Below, in pieces: positions 6,625 to 11,092 of a DNA stretch of 11,092 nt (position 1 is its first letter; each line of letters starts with the position of its first letter). Location: contig DKPV01000001.1 in assembly GCA_002471375.1 (NCBI GenBank), positions 32,302-43,393 of the forward strand, written 5' to 3'. Made by a program: the position numbers and the translations under genes. This stretch comes from Flavobacteriales bacterium UBA7325. Its GTDB lineage: Bacteria; Bacteroidota; Bacteroidia; Flavobacteriales_D; Crocinitomicaceae. The notes beneath the pieces are model-generated. The model did not search any database. It was given only the letters and a program-made list of their open reading frames with translations, and was not told the origin of the DNA.

Positions 6625-7940
6625 TATCTAATTATAGTTACGCTTCCCTTCAAAACCTCTTCATCCTCACCTTTCAGGTCTATTATGTAATAATAGACTC
6701 CTGAGGCTAAAAGTTGACCGCGTTTGGAATCTCCCTTCCAAGCCTTTTGGTCAGAGTAGCCCGTTGATTCAAATACCTCTTGTCCCCAACGAGAAAAAAC
6801 CTTAACGGAGGCATTTGGATAATCTTCCATTCCTTCAATTATCCACGTTTCATTGATATTATCATCATTCGGAGAGAATGTTGTCGGAATGAAGATTTCT
6901 GATTCTAAAGATATTGTAACCTGATCATTGATGGTACATCCGAGTTGCGTCGCAGAAAGCGTATATGTTGTTGTCACCGATGGTGTAGCCGATGGATTCA
7001 AACTGCTCGGATCACTTAGTGATTGAGACGGAGACCATACAATCGAGCCAGCGGTCGTTGAACCGTTAAGGGTGGCCGAGCTACCCGGTGAAATAGTTTG
7101 ATTAGCTCCAGCATCCACCGGAAACGATATTACTGAATTCGATAGTCCTACATCACTAACAGTTTCAGGACAAAGTAAATAGCAGCTAGTTTGAACGGAA
7201 ACGACATCTCCATCAACTAGCGCCGTAGTCTGAAATACAGGAATTACAGTTGCTCCCGCCAAAACACCATTAATATACCATTCATAATTACCTGGATCTG
7301 GGCAATCTGAAATAGTAGCATTGAATGTTACAATTTCATTCAAACAATACGTGCCATTCTGAGGGCTAATAGCAATTAAAGAGGCAGTTCGGTCGATCCC
7401 AGTTCCTGAAAGAATAAGGTCAAAAGAGCATTCAGCGGCTGATGTTACCCCGGCTCCTGTATTATCACCATCAACTACGATATAAAACTTAGTAAGTGCC
7501 GGAAGGCCTATTGCATTCAACGAAAAATTACCAGCCGCATTAGATACACAGTTTCCTATCTGTGTATAAGTGGATGCATCGCATGGTGTAGCTGCTTGTA
7601 TAATTGTTGCTTGCAGCTCGTTGTCTTGTCCAGGGTTTAGGGCGAAAACTAGGTTACTGAAATCAACCTGAATATCACCGCCTAAAGCATTAGTTGTGAA
7701 AGTCATCCATATTGAGTTCTGGTCATCAAAACAATAATTGAAATCATCTTCACAATTCGCACAAACTGATGCACTTGCACCAATATTTGTCAAAGAGAAG
7801 ATCTGATTCGCACAAACCTCAGTGGCACTCGAACAATTGTCATTTGATGGTTGAGCAGAAACTAATAAACCAGAAAATAAGGCAATACATAATACGATTG
7901 CCTCAACTCTATTTTCCGATACGTTTTTTAATCGGTTCAC
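6624..7940 (-). CDS. T9SS type B substrate: surface protein with gliding-motility C-terminal (CHU_C) sorting domain
   Basis: This 438-residue (from GTG 7940) secreted protein is predicted to be delivered to the cell surface by the T9SS. A signal peptide spans about 12-30 (hydrophobic VLCIALFSGLLVSAQ). The mature protein starts PSNDNCSSATEVC and carries a Cys-rich beta domain to about 180 (many paired Cys: CANCEDDFNYC, ATPC, GNC). An Ig-like segment at 190-270 has the form YEWYINGVL, and a PKD/SprB-type repeat at about 276-344 runs DAGANQTISPGSSATLNGS to TYTLSATQLGC. The C-terminus (349-438) is the type B sorting domain: FIPTTFSPNDDNINETW, VKVFSRWGQEVFES, WKG, GVYYYIIDL, and ending KGSVTIIR. 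No ATG exists before the mature region. The frame extends to TTG 7994, but that lies upstream of the predicted transcription start. The ligand of the beta domains is unknown. Confidence 0.88.
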   Translation of the reverse strand: MNRLKNVSENRVEAIVLCIALFSGLLVSAQPSNDNCSSATEVCANQIFSLTNIGASASVCANCEDDFNYCFDDQNSIWMTFTTNALGGDIQVDFSNLVFALNPGQDNELQATIIQAATPCDASTYTQIGNCVSNAAGNFSLNAIGLPALTKFYIVVDGDNTGAGVTSAAECSFDLILSGTGIDRTASLIAISPQNGTYCLNEIVTFNATISDCPDPGNYEWYINGVLAGATVIPVFQTTALVDGDVVSVQTSCYLLCPETVSDVGLSNSVISFPVDAGANQTISPGSSATLNGSTTAGSIVWSPSQSLSDPSSLNPSATPSVTTTYTLSATQLGCTINDQVTISLESEIFIPTTFSPNDDNINETWIIEGMEDYPNASVKVFSRWGQEVFESTGYSDQKAWKGDSKRGQLLASGVYYYIIDLKGEDEEVLKGSVTIIR

Positions 7941-7974
7941 AAATATCCTTTTCGAGTAACAGATCAAAGTTAAG

Positions 7975-8005
7975 CAAAAATAGAACCGTGTCAAAGGTTA
8001 CCCAA
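7975..8005 (-). promoter_or_regulatory. promoter of the T9SS operon (CHU_C protein + PorP/SprF)
   Basis: The minus strand has TTG (8003-8005, in ATTGGG), 20 nt, then TATTTTTG (7975-7982), a full TAnnTTTG match with proper spacing. The predicted start near 7968 leaves a leader of about 27 nt before GTG 7940, which decides that start over the upstream TTG 7994. Confidence 0.65.
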
Positions 8006-8023
8006 TAGACACAGTACATTGGG
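8001..8023. repeat. inverted repeat CCCAAT-N11-ATTGGG joining the two divergent -33 boxes
   Basis: Perfect 6-bp arms (8001-8006 and 8018-8023) are separated by 11 bp. Each arm contains the TTG of one divergent promoter, so the arms face away from each other. The motif TACCCAATA at 7999-8007 recurs exactly at 8164-8172. Such symmetry could simply reflect two similar promoters, or be a binding site for a shared regulator. Confidence 0.55.
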
Positions 8024-8050
8024 AAGAAGTAACGGGTATATTATTGTTTG
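8019..8050 (+). promoter_or_regulatory. promoter of the large barrel/Ig-repeat gene
   Basis: TTG (8019-8021, in ATTGGG) is followed by 20 nt and TATTGTTTG (8042-8050). As with the lipoprotein gene promoter, the -7 box carries one extra base relative to TAnnTTTG. The predicted start near 8056 gives a long leader, about 170 nt, before ATG 8228. No better promoter is visible closer to the gene. Confidence 0.5.
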
Positions 8051-8111
8051 TAACATATGTTAACAAAAAAATAACGCATTTACATTGAACGCAGGAAAAG
8101 CCTATGTTTTC

Positions 8112-8165
8112 TAGGGTTTTAACGAAATTTAAAATAAATTTACACCCATTATTACTGGAACCCTA
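8112..8165 (+). other. nested inverted repeats in the predicted leader of the large gene
   Basis: TAGGGTT (8112-8118) pairs perfectly with AACCCTA (8159-8165). Inside its loop, AAATTTA (8125-8131) and TAAATTT (8135-8141) form a 7-bp stem with a 3-nt loop. Both lie between the predicted transcription start and ATG 8228. The inner stem is A/T only and weak. No known riboswitch class is recognised. Confidence 0.4.
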
Positions 8166-8227
8166 CCCAATATCAGCCTTTGGCACAATAATAGAAGTAA
8201 CCTAGGCGAATTGTAAAAACAAGACTT

Positions 8228-11092
8228 ATGAGAAAAATAATTACACTCGTATTCAGTATTTTTTTAACGCTCAACCTTTTTGCACAACGATTGGACTATG
8301 ACCACAGTTCAAATTGGTTTCTCGGTTTAAACATGGGGGCAGCATGGAATACTACTGATGTTAAGAACAAGACAGACCTCGGATATGGTTTCCTTATTGG
8401 TCGATCGTTTAACTACCGTGAGGGCAATCGAATCAGTTTTGATGTTAGAATGCGTTACCTTAGAGGTAAATGGTATGGTCAGGATTATGATTCAACAAAC
8501 CTTGCCCATTTAGGCACGGATTATACCGGTGCGTTGCAAGATTATCAAAATGGATCTGGCTTTTCGGTGAACAACTTTGAGGCTGATGTTCATGAACTTG
8601 GACTAGAACTAGCGCTTCATCCAAACAGACTTGTTGGAAGAACGGGTTGGGATCCATACATCTTTGGTGGTTTAAATCTTAGCTGGAACCAAACTAGTGG
8701 AGATCTTATTGATCAAGCAGCATTTCTAGGGTTTCCTGGGGATTACAATTATGATTCAATCGGATTTACCAAACCAGCCATTAATAATGCGCTTGATGGA
8801 ATCTATGAAACAACTTTAGATGGAAGCTCTTCGGGTTATGACGTAAACTTTATGCCGAGCTTAGGTATCGGTCTTGGGTATCAATTTGGTCCAAGGTTCT
8901 CTATGGGCATAGAGCATAAAACGACTTTTACACTTATCGATGATTTTGATGGATATACTGACGATACTCCTAGATTAGGAATATTTGAAAATGATCTATA
9001 CCACTATACAAGTGCGTATATGCGATTTAGATTTAGAGGTAGAAACAGAGTTAGGCCATTTAGACCAACTCCTAACCCTCCTACTACAAATACGCCAACT
9101 GCTCCCTGTCAGGATCCTGTTGTCAGATTGGTTCGACCAAACCAGAAAAGAGAGAACTCATTAACTCAATTTTATGTGCTTAAAGCCGAAGTAAAATTCA
9201 TCTCTGGTAGAGACAATATTATACTTCGTGTTAATGGAGCCCGAACTACGAATTTCCTTTACAATCCGAATACGCATATGTTAGAAGCAAACTTACAGTT
9301 GGTTTCTGACAACAATACAATAGAGATTGTTGCTAATAACGGATGTGGATCTGATCGCGAAGTGATCACTCTAATCTATGATGATTGTGAAGAGCCGGTT
9401 GTTGATTTTGAAAACGTTTGTGGAAATGGTGCATCTTTAGAAAATGCTGCCTACAATGTTCTTGCGGAAGTTGAAAATGGAACGACTATTTACTATACTG
9501 TAAATGGTGTTTCAAACACGAACTATACATACAGCTCAACGACAGATCAGTTCTCAAGCAACATCATTTTGCAGGAGGGACAAAATACTATTCAGATAAC
9601 TGCAACGAATGTCTGTGGTACAGATACGGAGACAATTGTAGTAACATACACGGATTGTGCTGATCCTTATATTAACTTCTTCACAGGGAATTCTTCTTTT
9701 GTGCAGGTAAGTGAGGCGAATTACACCCTACAGGCTTATTTGTTTAATGTAACATCTAAAAGTCAGGTTACTTTCCAGCTTAATGGATCTAATCAATACT
9801 TTTCGTTCAACCCTAACTCGAGCCTAGCACAAAGTAGTCTTAATCTAGTTCCAGGAATTAACACGATCACTATTACAGGAAGAAATAACTGTGGGTCGGA
9901 TACGGAAACGATTACTATCGAGTACACTCCTTGTGTAGATCCATTAATTCAAATGATTAGCCCCCTTGGTGGGTCATCGACCACGAATGTTGGTACTCAA
10001 TTGATAAGTGCAAAATTGTTCAATGTATCTTCTGCAAATCAAGTTCAGTTGATTGTGAACGGGAACACTCAATCGGGGGGTACCTTCAATTCAATCACGA
10101 AAATCTATGAAAAAACGGTTGCACTAAATGCTGGAGTAAATACAATCCAGTTGATCATTACGAATGACTGTGGTACAGATGCAGAAACGTTCACGGTAAT
10201 ATTTGATGCTTGTGATGCGCCTGACGTTCAAATGATTCTTCCAGTAAATGGTGGATTTACATCAAACCCCAGTCAATTGGTTCAAGCGATGGTCTTCAAT
10301 ATGACTAACGTGAATCAAATTAGCTTATACGTAAATGGTCTTCTGCAAGCGGGGGGATCTTATTCAGTTGCTAGTGGACTTTACCAAAATACTGTTACGC
10401 TTGGCGAGGGATTGAACACTATTCAGGTGGTGGCAACAAACCCATGTGGATCAGATACTGAATCTGTAACGTTTACTCACCGTCCATGCGAAGCACCAAT
10501 TATTTCATTAAATGCTCCGGCTACGAGTCCACTATATACTCCCGCTGTTACCTTTAATGTGCAGTCAACAATAACGAACATAACAAACGCTTCTCAAGTT
10601 AGCGTAACTGTAAATGGGGCTGTTGACGGAAGTGGAGCATCTTATAATGGAGCATCTAATTTATACCAAAACTCTGTTAACCTGAGCGCCGGAACGAATG
10701 TGATCGTAATCACAGCAACGAACAGTTGTGGTGCAGTTTCAACTCAAACAACGATCGTAAGAGAGGTTGTAATTGTTGATGTCCCAAGTGAGGAAGTTGA
10801 TTCAATTGTTATTTGTCGTCCACATGCTAATAATGTGGGCAACCCTGAAACGATTACAATACCTCTATCTCACTGGCCAGCTTATCAAGCTCTAGGTGCA
10901 CAGTTAGGACCATGTCCTCCTATAGATATTCCGGTTGAAACAATGACTATTTGTTTGAATGGCACACAGATGACCATCCCGGTTTCTCAATGGGCGACAT
11001 ACCAGTCTCAAGGCGCTACTCAGGGGGCATGTCCAGAAGAAACGATGACTATTTGTCTAAAAGGACAGCAAATGACTATCCCAGTTTCTCAA
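8228..11092 (+). CDS. partial: outer-membrane barrel protein fused to six Ig-like repeats and C-terminal Cys/Trp repeats
   Basis: The frame runs from ATG 8228 to the window end without a stop (955 codons), so the C-terminus is missing. Residues 1-20 are a signal peptide (MRKIITLVFSIFLTLNLFAQ). Residues 29-272 look like an OmpA/OmpW-type barrel with about eight amphipathic strands: WFLGLNMGAAW, GYGFLIGRSF, RISFDVRMRYLRG, HELGLELALH, DPYIFGGLNLSW, PSLGIGLGYQFG, RFSMGIEHKTTF and YTSAYMRFRFRGR. A Pro/Thr linker (275-293) follows. Six Ig-like repeats start at Cys294, 387, 477, 569, 662 and 754. Each carries a VNG or LNG turn and ends GxNTIxI...NxCGxDxEx. After 860 come short repeats ICxxG..MTIP.S.W..Y...G...G.C. 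It is divergent from the T9SS operon. An even strand number would leave the repeats periplasmic, but the topology is not settled. Function is unknown. Confidence 0.85.
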   Translation, partial: MRKIITLVFSIFLTLNLFAQRLDYDHSSNWFLGLNMGAAWNTTDVKNKTDLGYGFLIGRSFNYREGNRISFDVRMRYLRGKWYGQDYDSTNLAHLGTDYTGALQDYQNGSGFSVNNFEADVHELGLELALHPNRLVGRTGWDPYIFGGLNLSWNQTSGDLIDQAAFLGFPGDYNYDSIGFTKPAINNALDGIYETTLDGSSSGYDVNFMPSLGIGLGYQFGPRFSMGIEHKTTFTLIDDFDGYTDDTPRLGIFENDLYHYTSAYMRFRFRGRNRVRPFRPTPNPPTTNTPTAPCQDPVVRLVRPNQKRENSLTQFYVLKAEVKFISGRDNIILRVNGARTTNFLYNPNTHMLEANLQLVSDNNTIEIVANNGCGSDREVITLIYDDCEEPVVDFENVCGNGASLENAAYNVLAEVENGTTIYYTVNGVSNTNYTYSSTTDQFSSNIILQEGQNTIQITATNVCGTDTETIVVTYTDCADPYINFFTGNSSFVQVSEANYTLQAYLFNVTSKSQVTFQLNGSNQYFSFNPNSSLAQSSLNLVPGINTITITGRNNCGSDTETITIEYTPCVDPLIQMISPLGGSSTTNVGTQLISAKLFNVSSANQVQLIVNGNTQSGGTFNSITKIYEKTVALNAGVNTIQLIITNDCGTDAETFTVIFDACDAPDVQMILPVNGGFTSNPSQLVQAMVFNMTNVNQISLYVNGLLQAGGSYSVASGLYQNTVTLGEGLNTIQVVATNPCGSDTESVTFTHRPCEAPIISLNAPATSPLYTPAVTFNVQSTITNITNASQVSVTVNGAVDGSGASYNGASNLYQNSVNLSAGTNVIVITATNSCGAVSTQTTIVREVVIVDVPSEEVDSIVICRPHANNVGNPETITIPLSHWPAYQALGAQLGPCPPIDIPVETMTICLNGTQMTIPVSQWATYQSQGATQGACPEETMTICLKGQQMTIPVSQ
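9107..10759 (+). repeat. six tandem ~276-bp repeats encoding Cys-paired Ig-like domains
   Basis: Units begin at 9107, 9386, 9656, 9932, 10211 and 10487 and encode 93, 90, 92, 93, 92 and about 91 residues. The second Cys (in CG) of the units is at residue 373, 463, 555, 648, 740 and 834. From each of the first five, the next unit's first Cys is exactly 14 residues further. Units 4 and 5 are most alike. Unit 2 carries an extra Cys398, and unit 6 has no Cys 14 residues after its CG. DNA identity between units is low, so the array is old, not recently expanded. Confidence 0.85.
10805..11092 (+). repeat. short Cys/Trp protein repeats, at least three copies
   Basis: Copy A (10805-10915, residues 860-896) reads IVICRPHANNVGNPETITIP, then LSHWPAYQALGAQLGPC. 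Copy B (10943-11032, 906-935) reads MTICLNGTQMTIPVSQWATY, then QSQGATQGAC. Copy C (from 11045, residue 940) reads MTICLKGQQMTIPVSQ and is cut by the window end. B and C are 102 bp (34 residues) apart and nearly identical in protein and DNA, so more copies may follow. Confidence 0.8.

Noticed and set aside
7769..8008. 79-codon plus-strand frame across the CHU_C gene start
   Set aside because: It is antisense to the signal peptide region, runs through both promoter boxes and has no domain.
8460..8657. 65-codon frame on the minus strand
   Set aside because: It lies within the large plus-strand gene, has a shadow-like composition and no recognisable domain.
8228..9106. Confident call of an inverse autotransporter (intimin type)
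   Set aside because: The barrel seems to have about eight strands and no LysM or intimin-type helix, so the analogy is kept only as a hypothesis.
9107..11092. Tandem repeats as a CRISPR array or recent satellite
   Set aside because: The repeats are coding, ~276 bp or ~102 bp long, diverged at DNA level and in frame throughout.

Overview
The window looks like a chromosomal segment of an AT-rich member of the Bacteroidota, most likely the Flavobacteriales. A type IX secretion (T9SS) pair is present: a protein with a gliding-motility C-terminal (type B) sorting domain, followed by a PorP/SprF-family protein. Several intergenic regions match the Bacteroidota promoter pattern TTG / ~19-20 nt / TAnnTTTG. 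Shine-Dalgarno sequences are essentially absent, and UvrC has the Bacteroidota-type FDNSNIQG active-site variant. I cannot name the species.

Layout. Positions 1-25 (-) hold the 5' end of a tRNA cut by the window edge. Then come an exported N-acetylmuramoyl-L-alanine amidase with a SPOR domain (132-1058, -), a poorly characterised GT-B-like protein with a TTG start (1094-2212, +), uvrC (2200-3993, -, overlapping the previous gene tail to tail), an exported YceI-family protein (4097-4615, +) and an OmpA-domain lipoprotein with a long coiled coil (4621-5583, -). From 5698 to 7940 (-) there is a two-gene T9SS operon: a cell-surface adhesin-like protein (CHU_C domain) and a PorP/SprF-family outer-membrane protein, coupled through an overlapping TAATG.

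The most unusual part is 7941-11092. A compact divergent control region drives the T9SS operon to the left and a very large open reading frame to the right. That frame starts at ATG 8228 and is still open at the window end (955 codons seen). It encodes a signal peptide, a probable 8-stranded outer-membrane barrel, a proline/threonine linker, six ~92-residue Ig-like repeats with a strictly spaced cysteine pair, and then at least three copies of a short Cys/Trp repeat. The two divergent promoters have mirror-image -33 boxes that form an inverted repeat, which suggests shared regulation.

Common theme (inference): most genes act at the cell envelope: peptidoglycan cleavage (amidase), peptidoglycan-outer membrane tethering (OmpA lipoprotein), a periplasmic lipid-binding protein (YceI), T9SS surface display, and a barrel/Ig-repeat protein. 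uvrC is a housekeeping DNA-repair gene without evident functional connection. No CRISPR array, insertion sequence or integrase was seen. Three genes (GT-B-like, uvrC, CHU_C protein) lack a usable ATG and appear to start at TTG or GTG.
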